Assembly (NCBI GenBank): GCA_050486265.1
Contig: JBJHCY010000003.1
Span: 1-64,000 of the forward strand
Reading direction: 5' to 3'
Source of the DNA: SLFH01 sp050486265
GTDB lineage: Bacteria > Planctomycetota > Phycisphaerae > Phycisphaerales > UBA1924
Length of the DNA stretch: 64,000 nucleotides
Position numbers and translations under genes: made by a program. Shown here in pieces: positions 8,338-16,761 of this stretch (its first letter is position 1; every line of letters starts with the position of its first letter). Below the pieces are notes generated by a model. The model was given only the letters and a program-made list of their open reading frames with translations, made no database searches and had not been told where the DNA came from.

Positions 8338-8673
8338 ATGAGCAGCGCAACCGCGACAGACGCCCGCCCGAGCCTGACCCTCCCCGAAGACCGCCGGCGC
8401 GCCCCGCGTCGCCCCGTCACGGGCTGGGCCATGATCGCCTTTACAACCGAGAACGCGCCGGGCCGCCTCGTCCCCGTCGACCTTGTCGACGAGAGCCCGA
8501 TCGGCGTCGGCGTGATGTCGCGTCAGGCCGTCGAGGTCGGTTCGCGCTTCGAGCTCTTCAGGGGTTCGACGCCCTGGCCAGCCAACACCGGCCGTGTCGT
8601 GCGCTGCGAGGCTTGCGAGGGCGGCTTCTTCATCGGCCTGGCCCTGCAGGTCCGCGCCGTCGCCGCCGCCTGA
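8338..8673 (+). CDS. PilZ-like domain protein
   Basis: A 111-residue soluble protein with the two marks of PilZ domains: an arginine-rich start (EDRRRAPRRPVTG, matching RxxxR) and, about 30 residues later, DESPIGVGV, which fits the D/NxSxxG motif. The rest is beta-strand rich (GSRFELF, GRVVRCEACEGGFFIGLAL), as in PilZ barrels. It would bind cyclic di-GMP and act by protein contact, but the motif is somewhat divergent and binding is not proven. The ATG at 8338 was chosen over an in-frame ATG at 8305 because AAGGAGG lies 9 nt upstream. Its stop lies 4 nt from the convergent neuC stop. Confidence 0.65.
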   Translation: MSSATATDARPSLTLPEDRRRAPRRPVTGWAMIAFTTENAPGRLVPVDLVDESPIGVGVMSRQAVEVGSRFELFRGSTPWPANTGRVVRCEACEGGFFIGLALQVRAVAAA

Positions 8674-8677
8674 GCGC

Positions 8678-9865
8678 TCAGTACACGCAGCGCTTGCGGA
8701 TCAGCGCCGGGCTTCGCGGATCGACCGAAGCGAGCGCTGCAGCCGCACGCTCGCCCGCGTCGCCCTGACCGTACGGGTGCGTAAACGCATCGCGATCAAG
8801 CTTCATCGCCGCGCCGATCGCCTCACGGATCGAATCCGGCGTCTCGCGCTCCGCGTGCACGACATTGCCCGCCCGCTCACGCCCCGCCTGGCGCTGCCCG
8901 ACATCCACCGCCGGCAACCCGACCGCCGCGGCTTCGATCAACGCCGCGGACGAATTGCCCACCAGCACGCCGCCAGAACCCGCCAGCTTCTTCAGCAAGC
9001 CCACGAACACCACGCGCGGCAGGTGCTCAACCGCCTTCACCCCCGCCTGGTGGATCGCACGCAGGATCCCCTGGCGCCCCGGATCGAAGTTCGGCCAGAG
9101 CGCCAGCACCCGCTTGCCCACGAGCGCTTCGAACACCGCCGAACCCGCGTGCTCCTCCTCTTCCGGATGACGCCCGATCGGGTGCATGAGCACCAGCGCC
9201 TCGGGCTCGCCGAGCTGCTTGTACTCGTTGTCGCTCAGGGGTTCGATCTCGCCGAGCCCGTCGATCGCCGGCGAGCCGATCACGCGGACAAGCTCCGGCT
9301 TCTCGCCCATCCTGATGATGCGCTGCGCCGAGGTTTCGGTGGCCGCCAGGTGCAGGTGCGCGAGCTTGGTGATCGCGTGGCGCATCGCCTCGTCGGCGAC
9401 GCCCTCGGCCCGGTCGCCGCCGTGGATGTGCGCGAGGGCTCGCCCACCGATGCTCGCCGCCGCCGCCGCCGCGAACGCCTCGATCCGGTCGCCCAAGACC
9501 ACGACCCAGTCGGGGTTGTGTCGCTGCATCGACCGGCCCAGCCGCCCGACACCGACGCCCACCGCCTCGACATCCTCCGCCCGCCCGACTCTGCCCGCGA
9601 CCTGCATCGGCGCCGAGTCGGCGACCGGAAACTCCGCCTTCACATCGCGAAAGGTCAGCGCCGGCATCACCAGGTGGCTCCCCGCCGCAACCACCAACAA
9701 TTCCAGCGACGGGTGACGCTCGATCGCGCGCATCACCGGCGTGAGCAGCCCGAAATCGGCGCGGCTGCCCGTCACCACCATCACGCGCACCGCCCGGCGC
9801 GGCGACTCAGCGCCGAATTCGCCCGGACGCACCGAGGGCTCGCCGTCCCAACCGTCGCCGATCAC
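8678..9865 (-). CDS. neuC: UDP-N-acetylglucosamine 2-epimerase (hydrolysing), NeuC type
   Basis: Releases ManNAc, or a modified hexosamine, from a UDP-hexosamine and feeds nonulosonic acid synthesis. The 395-residue GT-B-like protein shows VTGSRADFGLL, WVVVLGDRIEAF, HIHGGDRAEG, LVGNSSAALIEAAAVGLP and VDVGQRQAGRERAGNVV, all NeuC/WecB family signatures. The start is a GTG whose bases overlap the neuB stop (GTGA), so the two are translationally coupled. It is the last gene of a minus-strand operon maf-neuA-neuB-neuC. Motifs alone do not tell whether the pathway makes N-acetylneuraminic or legionaminic acid. Confidence 0.9.
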   Translation of the reverse strand: MIGDGWDGEPSVRPGEFGAESPRRAVRVMVVTGSRADFGLLTPVMRAIERHPSLELLVVAAGSHLVMPALTFRDVKAEFPVADSAPMQVAGRVGRAEDVEAVGVGVGRLGRSMQRHNPDWVVVLGDRIEAFAAAAAASIGGRALAHIHGGDRAEGVADEAMRHAITKLAHLHLAATETSAQRIIRMGEKPELVRVIGSPAIDGLGEIEPLSDNEYKQLGEPEALVLMHPIGRHPEEEEHAGSAVFEALVGKRVLALWPNFDPGRQGILRAIHQAGVKAVEHLPRVVFVGLLKKLAGSGGVLVGNSSAALIEAAAVGLPAVDVGQRQAGRERAGNVVHAERETPDSIREAIGAAMKLDRDAFTHPYGQGDAGERAAAALASVDPRSPALIRKRCVY

Positions 9866-11016
9866 AGCCCCACCGTCCCGGCCCGGGGCCCGATCTTGGC
9901 GATGTCTTCCAGGGGCGGCTGCACATCCCCGCTGGTGAGGATCTCGCCCGCCTCAAGATCGCGCGAGGCCGCCCGCCCCGACGCCTCGTCGATCAGCGCC
10001 GGGCTCAGCCCCGTGCCCGGACGCATCGTCGTCATGTCGTGACGCCGGATCGTCTCGCCCGCCTTCTTGGGGCGAATCAGCGCCAGCGACTGGCGGCTGA
10101 CCTTCCGCACATCCTTCTCGCAGTCGAGCACACGCTTCTGCCCGTCGCCCAGACGCGGATCGCGCGCCAGCCACGCCGAATCCATCGCCTCGCCGATCTC
10201 AGAAGCAACGCCCGGCCGCTCCTCGCGCGCCGCCCTGCAATAGCGCGCGAACGCCTCGGGCCCCAGCGAGGCGCCGTGGTCGGGCCCGAACGCGAGCGGG
10301 TCGTAGGTCAGGTGTTTTTCGAGGATCCTCGCGCCGACCGAAACCGCCAGCGCCCCCGTGTCTTCCTCGGTTGTGTGGTCGCTGTAGCCCACCGGCAGCC
10401 CGCTCATCGCGTGCAGCGTCAGCATCGTCGCGATGCTCGCCTCCTCGGGCAGCGTCGGGTAGCAGCTCACGCACTGCAGGATCGTCAGCCGATCCCGCGC
10501 CGAATCGAGCCACTTGAACGCGCGGCGAACCTCCCAGAGCTCGGCGGCGCCCGTGCTCACGATCAGCGGCCGCTCCGTCGCCGCGAGCGACTCCAGCAGC
10601 GGCTTGTTCACGATGTCCGGGCTCGCGGTCTTGTACGCGTCGAAGCCCAGTCTCTCGGCGCTCCCGACCAGGCCCGGGCTGAAGACCGTCGCGATCGCGT
10701 GCATCTTGTGCCCCCGCGCCCGCTCGATGACCAGCTTCAGCGATTCCTCGTCGAGTTCGAGCCGGCGCAGCATCTCGACGGGGTCGGCCTCGCCCGCGTC
10801 GCGCTGGTAGGCCGCGAGCGTGGCGCTCCTGCTCATGAGCAGGTCGGCGCGGAAGACCTGCACCTTCACCGCGTCGGCGCCGGCCGAGGCGGCCATGTCG
10901 ACCAGGTCGACCGCCTTCTGCGGGTCGCCGTCGTGGTTCACACCCAGCTCGGCGATGATGTACACCGGGGCGTCGTCGGAGATGTCGCGATCGTTGATCC
11001 GCATGGCTGCCCGCAT
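9862..11016 (-). CDS. neuB: N-acetylneuraminate (nonulosonate) synthase with SAF domain
   Basis: Condenses phosphoenolpyruvate with ManNAc or a related sugar to a nine-carbon acid. The 384-residue protein has a TIM barrel (VYIIAELGVNHDG, ADAVKVQVFRA, YKTASPDIVN, PLIVSTGAA, LQCVSCYP, VGYSDHT, ARILEKHLTYD) and a C-terminal SAF/antifreeze-like domain (SRQSLALIRPKKAGE, MRPGTGLSP, AGEILTSGDV). Two close starts are possible, ATG at 11016 or 11004; the first leaves 38 bases to the neuA stop and was kept. It overlaps neuC by 4 bases. Confidence 0.92.
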   Translation of the reverse strand: MRAAMRINDRDISDDAPVYIIAELGVNHDGDPQKAVDLVDMAASAGADAVKVQVFRADLLMSRSATLAAYQRDAGEADPVEMLRRLELDEESLKLVIERARGHKMHAIATVFSPGLVGSAERLGFDAYKTASPDIVNKPLLESLAATERPLIVSTGAAELWEVRRAFKWLDSARDRLTILQCVSCYPTLPEEASIATMLTLHAMSGLPVGYSDHTTEEDTGALAVSVGARILEKHLTYDPLAFGPDHGASLGPEAFARYCRAAREERPGVASEIGEAMDSAWLARDPRLGDGQKRVLDCEKDVRKVSRQSLALIRPKKAGETIRRHDMTTMRPGTGLSPALIDEASGRAASRDLEAGEILTSGDVQPPLEDIAKIGPRAGTVGL

Positions 11017-11054
11017 CGTTGGCGCGCCGGGGCTCCCGAGGTGGCCGCCCCGCC

Positions 11055-11765
11055 TCAGGCCAACTTCCTCCCGAGCACCGCATCGGCGACCACCACATCG
11101 ATCTCCGAATCGATGTCGACCACCTCGCCCTCGCCCGTCCGCACGCCCCGCCGATCCGGCCCGAAGAAGGCGTGCGGGCCGGGCGAAACCCCGGGGATCT
11201 GCAGCCGAAGCGCACGCGCCGTGAGCGCGATCACCCCCCCGTCGGGCACGAACGCCGGCGGCAGGTCCTGCCTCCGGAACACGCCGTGGTTGAGAACCTC
11301 GCCCTCCCACGCCGACACGCCGCCGTCCTCATCCAGCCTCGCGGTCCACCACGGGTGGTGCTTGCCGACGGGCGCGTAGCTCTGCACCGAATCGCAACCC
11401 GAAGTCTCCAGGAGCTCCAGCGCCCGATCGATCAGCCCCTCGGGCCGAACGGGTACATTCGCGTACAGGATCACGAGCGGCCCGTCGTGGCCGCAGGCAT
11501 CGAGCGCATGGCGTGCGGCGTCGTCGACCCGCGCCGTGTCCCCCGCGAGCTCCGCCGGCCGATCAATAACCTCGGCGCCGAGCTCTTGCGCGATCGCTTT
11601 GGCCCGAGCGTCATCGGTCGAAACCAGCACGCGCCCGACGCGATCGGCCCGCTGGGCCTGCTCGATCGTCCACGCGATGCAGGGCTTGCCCGCGATCCGG
11701 CGCGTGTTCTTGCCGGGCACGCCCTTGCTGCCGCCCCGCGCGAGGATGATCGCCAGCGCTCGCAT
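11055..11765 (-). CDS. neuA: Acylneuraminate cytidylyltransferase (CMP-sialic acid synthetase)
   Basis: Activates the nonulosonic acid with CTP to the CMP-sugar used by glycosyltransferases. The 236-residue GT-A-like protein starts MRALAIILARGGSKGVPGKN, the family's nucleotide-binding signature, and shows VLVSTDDARAKAIA, DRPAELAGD, VILYANVPVRPEG, AYAPVGKHHPWW and VVDIDSEIDV near the end. It lies 18 bases after the maf fusion stop and 38 bases before neuB, in the same orientation, consistent with one transcript. The donor it makes would serve the Maf-like protein. Confidence 0.92.
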   Translation of the reverse strand: MRALAIILARGGSKGVPGKNTRRIAGKPCIAWTIEQAQRADRVGRVLVSTDDARAKAIAQELGAEVIDRPAELAGDTARVDDAARHALDACGHDGPLVILYANVPVRPEGLIDRALELLETSGCDSVQSYAPVGKHHPWWTARLDEDGGVSAWEGEVLNHGVFRRQDLPPAFVPDGGVIALTARALRLQIPGVSPGPHAFFGPDRRGVRTGEGEVVDIDSEIDVVVADAVLGRKLA

Positions 11766-11783
11766 CCGGAGTCCTGCTTTCTC

Positions 11784-14700
11784 TCAGCCCGCCCTGCGCG
11801 CGGGCGCGGGACGCAGCGAGGGCCAGACCGTCTCAGGCGTGAATTCGGAACTTATGTTCGGCGTCACGACCAGCTTCTCTGTCGCCATGCGCACCGCCGC
11901 ACGCGACGGCAGAGGCAGCGGCTCGATCCGCTCGCCGGGGATCGCCTCGGGCAACGGATCGATCACGCAGCACCCGACCGCCGCGAGCCAGTGGTCGTAA
12001 AAGCCCTCGATCTCGTCGCGCACCGCGTCGCGCCGCGTCAGCCGCGGCACGATCCACGGGACCGTCGGCCGGCCCGGCGCTTCGGCGTCGCGTGCGCGAT
12101 TGACAAGGCTCTGCGCCCGGCGCAGAAGATCGGTCAGCGCGTCACGCCCCGTCAGGGCGAGGTACATCTCGTGCGTGCGCGCGACAAGATCCACGCTCAC
12201 CACATCCACACCCGACGCCAGGAGCGGCCCCGGATCCTCGGGCAGTTCGCCCGTGCGAAGATGCACACCCGCAACGCCGAGCGACTTCGCATCGGCCGCG
12301 GCCGCGATCGCACAATCGAGGCTCGCGCCGTCGGCCCGCAGCGTCAGCGTCGCGTCGGGGTGCGCGCCCGCGAGCGCTTCGATCCACGATGAGGAGGCGT
12401 CGCGGACAGCTTCGTCGGTCAGATCCAGCTCGATCGATCTCGGCCCGAAGCGACGGACCTCGTCGCGCGTCCGCGCCAGCGCGTCGACCAGCGCCCGCAC
12501 CGGCAGACGGAACCACTCCGGCCCCATCGGATCGATGGCGCTAAGCAGATGCGCCAGCCTCGCCGGCGAGTCCGGGATGGCTCTTGCATGCAGATCCCGC
12601 AGCTCGGGCGGCGCCTGCACACACCAGGGCTTGGCGATCGGGTCGGGCCGGGCCAGGCGGGGCGTGTAGCCCAAGACGCCGCCGATCGACGCGAACACGC
12701 CGCCCCGGTCCCCCTGCTCGGCGAGCTCGCGCAAGAGCGCCGCATCGCAGAAGACCCCGCTCAAGCCCGGCGCCGCCTGCGAGAAGACCACGCGGTGCTG
12801 CTCGGGCGATTCGTGGTGTCGACGCACCAGATCGTCGATCAGTTCCGGGTCGACCGCCGCCCAGTCGCCCCCGACAAGCACGCCGGCGTCGAAGCCCGCT
12901 TCTTCCAACGCATCGGCCGCGGCCTGCGCGTCCAGCGCCTCGTCGTACACCGTCAGCCCGCCCAGCGAACCCCGCCAGCACGCGGGCGCAAACAGCCTCG
13001 AAACACGCGTCGAAGCCAGCCGCGACGCGTGCTGACGCCTCGCCGGACGCACCACGCTGATGCGCAGCCTCGAAGGCGCGTCGCCGATCGAAGCAGAGAC
13101 CTTCGACGGGTCATCGGTCAGCACGATCACGCGGCGCAGCGTCTTGCACCCGCCGAGGCGTTGCAGCGTCCAGTCCAGCGAGCTGCGGCCCATGATCGAC
13201 GGCTCGAGCAGATCGCGACGGACGCCCAGACCGTCCGTCTTCGTGTCCGCAAAGACCACCGCGGCAACCCGCGAGCGGATCCCGCCGGACTTCTTGCCCT
13301 TTTCGCGGGGCGAGGCGTCGCGCGTGATCTTCGGCCCCCCGCCGAGGCAGTCGGCCGCGTCGTGCAGCATGATCGAGAGGTGCTCGGCGGCTTCGGCGAT
13401 CCACGAGACATTCTTCATGTCGCGCTCGGTCCGCAGGCGGTGCTCCTCCATCTCCGAGAGCTCGCCGGCGAGCCCGATCTTGCGGTCGGCCTTGAGGCGG
13501 TTGAGGGCCGCCGTCTGCGCGATGTACATCGTCAGGTCGAACGCCGGGCCTATCTTCTCGACCTCCTCGCGGATCGCGTGCACCTTGTGCACAAGCTCGT
13601 TGATCTTGCGGGGATCGGTCTCGTCCTTCGCCTTGGCCAGCAGCCGCGCCGCCTCGCGGCTGCGCGTCGAAAGCGTCCGAGCCTCACGCTGCACACGACG
13701 CAGACGATCGATGACGGGGGCATGGACGCTGGGCGCTGGGTGCAGGGCGCTGGGATCGCTGCGGCCTGCGGCCGCGTTGGACTTCAGGGCTTCACTGGAT
13801 GACTCGCTTTCCCCACCCTGCGCCCCGCGCCCCGCGCCCTGCGCCCACGCTTCAAGCGCAGCTTGAAGCGTCATGATCTCCGTATGCTGCTTCTTCACGC
13901 CCCCCTCGGTCGCGTCGATCACGCGCAGGCCCCGGCGTGTGTCTTCAAGAAAGTCCGCCTGGAACTGCGTCAGGTACGAGTGCATCTGGTCGTCGGTGAA
14001 GATCGCGCGTCCGTACACATCCGTCGTCCGGTGCAGCACCGACTTCGCACGCGCGATCCGCTCCCACTCGAGCATCTCCAGCGTCCGGAACTCGTTCAGC
14101 TCGGCCGCCCAGACCTCGTGGATCGCCGCGCCCGCGGCGTAGTACTGCCCGTCGGTAAACCCGAGGTCCTGCCCGATCAGAATCACCGGGTCGCACCCGA
14201 GATGCCTCGCAAAGTAATACGCCAGATGCGCCACCGTCGCCCCGGGCCGGATCGACCCGTGCGCGGGCGCAAGCTCGCCCAGCAGCATGTCGAGGCGGTC
14301 GTCCTTGGCCACACGGATCTCGCCCGGGAACGCGTCGAGAATCGCGGGGTTCGCCTTCGGCTCGACCACCAGCGTCACGCCCTCGACCGCCTCACGCGTC
14401 AGCCCCTCGTAGAACCGGCGGCTGATCTCGTGGTAGTCCAGCGCAACCACATAGTGCGGCTTGATCCCGCGCTCCAGCATCGGCTTGAGCACCGTCTGTA
14501 CCGCGATGATCGTCACACGGTCCCGCACGCCCGGCTCTGCCAACAGGTCCAAGTTCCGGCGCAGGCTCGGCCCCGCCGAGACCACCACCGCGGGCGTGCC
14601 CGCCTTCGTCCCCGCAAGCTCGCCGATCCCCCCGCACCCCGTGTAGTGGTCGAGGTTCATCAGCAGGTTGCGCAAGGTCGGCTCGACCTGCACCAGCGTG

Positions 14701-15311
14701 GTTGTCACCGTTGTGCGCACTGCCCGCACCACGCCGGTGACGGTCCGCCCGAACGCCGTCGCGGCAGCCCCCAGCCTCGGCGCGCTCGGCGGGTGCTCGA
14801 CGATCGTCAGCCCCAGCGCGATCAACGCGTCCAACCCGCTCAGCCTCGCCGCGAGCCCCGCGTGATCGTCCGGGTCGGTCGCGATCACGAGCCTCGTCTG
14901 CGCGATCCACGCCGAGCAGTCCACGCGCTCGAGCACCGCCCGCAACAGACCCAGGTCCGGCTCGAACACGATCAGCACGCCGAACTCGCGCATCCGCTCC
15001 GCCAGCGCGCGCACATGGTGCCCCAGCCCGAAGCCCATCACCACCACCGCCCCCGACGCTTCAAGATCCACCCGCTCGGCCAAGCGCTCGCCCTCGGTGA
15101 TCGGGCGCTTGGCGCTGGCGAGCGATCGCGACCGCCCCAGTTCCCGGACCTTCGCCGAGAGGCCCCCGTCGGGAGCAAGCCCGAACTCGAGGTCGGGCCG
15201 GGGCTGGCTCGCGCCGATCGCGGCCGCCGTCTCCGGCGACAGCCGCCCGATCGCCTGAAGGTTCTTGTCCAGCACCGCCCGGGAGGGCGCGGGTGTCTCG
15301 GGAAGGGTCAT
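11784..15311 (-). CDS. Maf-type (DUF115) glycosyltransferase fused to NTP-transferase-like and radical-SAM-like modules
   Basis: A 1175-residue protein. Residues ~60-640 are a motility-accessory-factor (Maf/DUF115) protein (VVVMGFGLGHHVRAL, VVVSAGPSLRRNLDLL, GATVAHLAYYFARHLGC, ILIGQDLGFTDGQYY), the family that links nonulosonic acids to flagellin. Residues ~680-850 resemble SpsF-like nucleotidyltransferases (GVRRDLLEPSIMGRSSLDW, VLVGGDWAAVDPELI, VVFSQAAPGLSG). The last ~260 residues look like a radical-SAM TIM barrel (VDVVSVDLVARTHEMYLALT, VPWIVPRLTRRDAV) but lack any CxxxCxxC cluster motif. Residues ~487-530 come from an inserted G/C-rich repeat. The ATG at 15311 starts MTLPETPAPSR. It heads the neuABC operon, so it probably uses the CMP-sugar; no flagellin gene is in the window. 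The role of the C-terminal modules is unknown. Confidence 0.85.
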   Translation of the reverse strand: MTLPETPAPSRAVLDKNLQAIGRLSPETAAAIGASQPRPDLEFGLAPDGGLSAKVRELGRSRSLASAKRPITEGERLAERVDLEASGAVVVMGFGLGHHVRALAERMREFGVLIVFEPDLGLLRAVLERVDCSAWIAQTRLVIATDPDDHAGLAARLSGLDALIALGLTIVEHPPSAPRLGAAATAFGRTVTGVVRAVRTTVTTTLVQVEPTLRNLLMNLDHYTGCGGIGELAGTKAGTPAVVVSAGPSLRRNLDLLAEPGVRDRVTIIAVQTVLKPMLERGIKPHYVVALDYHEISRRFYEGLTREAVEGVTLVVEPKANPAILDAFPGEIRVAKDDRLDMLLGELAPAHGSIRPGATVAHLAYYFARHLGCDPVILIGQDLGFTDGQYYAAGAAIHEVWAAELNEFRTLEMLEWERIARAKSVLHRTTDVYGRAIFTDDQMHSYLTQFQADFLEDTRRGLRVIDATEGGVKKQHTEIMTLQAALEAWAQGAGRGAQGGESESSSEALKSNAAAGRSDPSALHPAPSVHAPVIDRLRRVQREARTLSTRSREAARLLAKAKDETDPRKINELVHKVHAIREEVEKIGPAFDLTMYIAQTAALNRLKADRKIGLAGELSEMEEHRLRTERDMKNVSWIAEAAEHLSIMLHDAADCLGGGPKITRDASPREKGKKSGGIRSRVAAVVFADTKTDGLGVRRDLLEPSIMGRSSLDWTLQRLGGCKTLRRVIVLTDDPSKVSASIGDAPSRLRISVVRPARRQHASRLASTRVSRLFAPACWRGSLGGLTVYDEALDAQAAADALEEAGFDAGVLVGGDWAAVDPELIDDLVRRHHESPEQHRVVFSQAAPGLSGVFCDAALLRELAEQGDRGGVFASIGGVLGYTPRLARPDPIAKPWCVQAPPELRDLHARAIPDSPARLAHLLSAIDPMGPEWFRLPVRALVDALARTRDEVRRFGPRSIELDLTDEAVRDASSSWIEALAGAHPDATLTLRADGASLDCAIAAAADAKSLGVAGVHLRTGELPEDPGPLLASGVDVVSVDLVARTHEMYLALTGRDALTDLLRRAQSLVNRARDAEAPGRPTVPWIVPRLTRRDAVRDEIEGFYDHWLAAVGCCVIDPLPEAIPGERIEPLPLPSRAAVRMATEKLVVTPNISSEFTPETVWPSLRPAPARRAG
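13722..13852. repeat. Repeat C, copy inside the maf fusion gene
   Basis: The arm near 13727-13755 reads GGACGCTGGGCGCTGGG on the plus strand; the arm near 13813-13850 reads CACCCTGCGCCCCGCGCCC. They are imperfect reverse complements, like the intergenic element at 8129-8256. The insert stays in frame and adds about 44 low-complexity residues (WAQGAGRGAQGGESES... ALHPAPSVHAP) between two regular stretches of the Maf domain. Confidence 0.65.
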
Positions 15312-15464
15312 GGGGGCTCCGTGGTTGGAACGCCTCCGGCGTCCCGGCGGGGCGAAGCCCATGCCGGCCGGATTGCACGCACGATCCAAGAATCGGCCTC
15401 AGAGCCCCCGGGGCTGTAACCTCTAAGCGGGCGCGCGCCGACGCGCAGCCTCGGAAAGGACCCC

Positions 15465-16124
15465 ATGTTCAGGGTGCTCGCCCAAGTCGGTCTCGAACCC
15501 CCCGCCTTCGACATCATCGATCGCGCCCCCCTCATCGAGCGGATCTTCCTCGAACAGCCCCTCCCCCTCGCCTTCGGGCTGGGCGTGCTCGGGCTGCTCC
15601 TGGCGGCGTGGTATCTCCGGCGTGCCGAGCCGAAACGGGCGCTTTTCGGGCTGATCCCCATTGGTATGGGTGTCGCGGTGTTTCTTATCGGACAATTCGT
15701 CACCACCGACCGCCAGCGCGTCGCCGACCTCACCCGCGATTTCATCAGTTCCATCGCCGAACCCGACGCAACGACCATCCGCAACGCGCTTGTCGAGGGC
15801 GCAGAACTCCGGGCCCACACACAGCGATGGAGAAAGGATGATCTGGTCGAGTTTGTCCGCCGCGCCGAGGCCGGCGGCGGCGCGTACGACATCCCGCCCC
15901 GGGTCGTCATCGAGTCGTACCGCATCCGCCAGATCCGCGCGGCCCTCGATTCGCCGACGATCGCCCGCACCCAGGTCAATGTCACCGCGACCGCCAACGG
16001 CCGCCCCCAGGCGACCTGGTGGGAACTCGACTTCGACCGCACGCCCGACGGGTGGAAGATCCGGTCGGTAACACTCAAGTGGCTCGCCGGGCTCGGGAAC
16101 ATCGGCGCCGGGCCGGGGCGTTAG
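15465..16124 (+). CDS. Membrane protein with NTF2-like C-terminal part, function unknown
   Basis: A 219-residue protein not assigned to a family. Two hydrophobic helices are visible at residues ~34-52 (PLAFGLGVLGLLLAAWYL) and ~60-78 (ALFGLIPIGMGVAVFLIGQF). The soluble remainder starts with a helix-rich part (RVADLTRDFISSIAEPD, IRNALVEGAELRA) and ends with strands (VNVTATANGRPQATWWELDF, WKIRSVTLKWLAG), a layout that recalls NTF2/SnoaL-like folds. GGAAAGGACCCC precedes the ATG at 15465 as ribosome binding site. It is transcribed divergently from the maf operon across a ~150-base gap. A role in binding a ligand at the membrane surface would be a guess. Confidence 0.7.
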   Translation: MFRVLAQVGLEPPAFDIIDRAPLIERIFLEQPLPLAFGLGVLGLLLAAWYLRRAEPKRALFGLIPIGMGVAVFLIGQFVTTDRQRVADLTRDFISSIAEPDATTIRNALVEGAELRAHTQRWRKDDLVEFVRRAEAGGGAYDIPPRVVIESYRIRQIRAALDSPTIARTQVNVTATANGRPQATWWELDFDRTPDGWKIRSVTLKWLAGLGNIGAGPGR

Positions 16125-16155
16125 ACCTTCGGAACCCACGCCGAATCCGCAGGGT

Positions 16156-16189
16156 ATTGCCGTGCGGGTCTGTCTTGCCCGACGGCAAT
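16156..16189. other. Hairpin upstream of the Cys-rich peptide gene
   Basis: ATTGCCGT and ACGGCAAT form an 8-bp stem that extends through CGGG/CCCG. It ends 23 nt before the ATG at 16213. It could be an operator or an RNA leader structure for the three downstream metal-related genes; no U tract follows, so it is not a clear terminator. Confidence 0.35.
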
Positions 16190-16212
16190 CGGGTAGATTA
16201 CGCAGACCACAG

Positions 16213-16566
16213 ATGCCCGCCCGCCTCCTGCTCATCCTGCTGCTGCTCCTGCCCTTGGCGCTGACGCCGCGTGCGCAGAGCGGGACACAGATCGCGCCCT
16301 CGGGCGAGGCGCGGACATCCTGCTGCGTCCTCTGCACCTGCGGCGACCAATGCCCTTGCACCATCGACGCCCCCGCCGAACGCCCGGCGCCCCAGCCCTA
16401 CGCGCCGACCCGCGGGCCGGACCTGACGGCGGTCGCGTCCAAAGCTTCCTCGACGATCACGCGGCGCGAGCCCTCGCGCCCGGTCCTTGCCGCCCCGATC
16501 CGCGATGAGCGTGCGGGGCTCTGCAACCTCCCCGTTCTGGCGAGGCTCTGCGTCTGGCGAACATAG
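16213..16566 (+). CDS. Small secreted Cys-cluster protein, possibly metal binding
   Basis: A 117-residue protein with a strong signal peptide (MPARLLLILLLLLPLALTP, cleavage probably near RAQS) followed by a tight cysteine cluster, CCVLCTCGDQCPC, at about residues 36-48. The rest is proline-, alanine- and arginine-rich and ends LARLCVWRT. Such clusters often bind Cu(I) or Zn(II), or pair as disulfides, but no named family is recognised. The ATG at 16213 was preferred to the in-frame ATG at 16162 because the signal peptide starts there. It precedes an HMA-domain lipoprotein and an outer-membrane protein on the same strand, which supports a metal-related role by context only. Confidence 0.6.
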   Translation: MPARLLLILLLLLPLALTPRAQSGTQIAPSGEARTSCCVLCTCGDQCPCTIDAPAERPAPQPYAPTRGPDLTAVASKASSTITRREPSRPVLAAPIRDERAGLCNLPVLARLCVWRT

Positions 16567-16761
16567 CGCCGGTGCGCCGCGCCACCGCTGCGCGCGCTCC
16601 CTGAGTCCCCGTCCGGACGCGACTGCTCACACGCCGCGTCCCGGGCGGGCTGGTTCGCGCCGTGCTTCGCACACCCAAGTTCACAAAGACCAGACAGCGT
16701 CGATCGCGTGGGCCGCCCTGCAGTGGACCGTCCCGCGATAGACCACGACAAGGATCAAGCC

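Noticed and set aside
11784..15311. Reading the maf fusion as two genes split at the repeat insert
   Set aside because: The frame is open through the insert, no stop or new start with a ribosome binding site is seen, and Maf-type helices continue after it.
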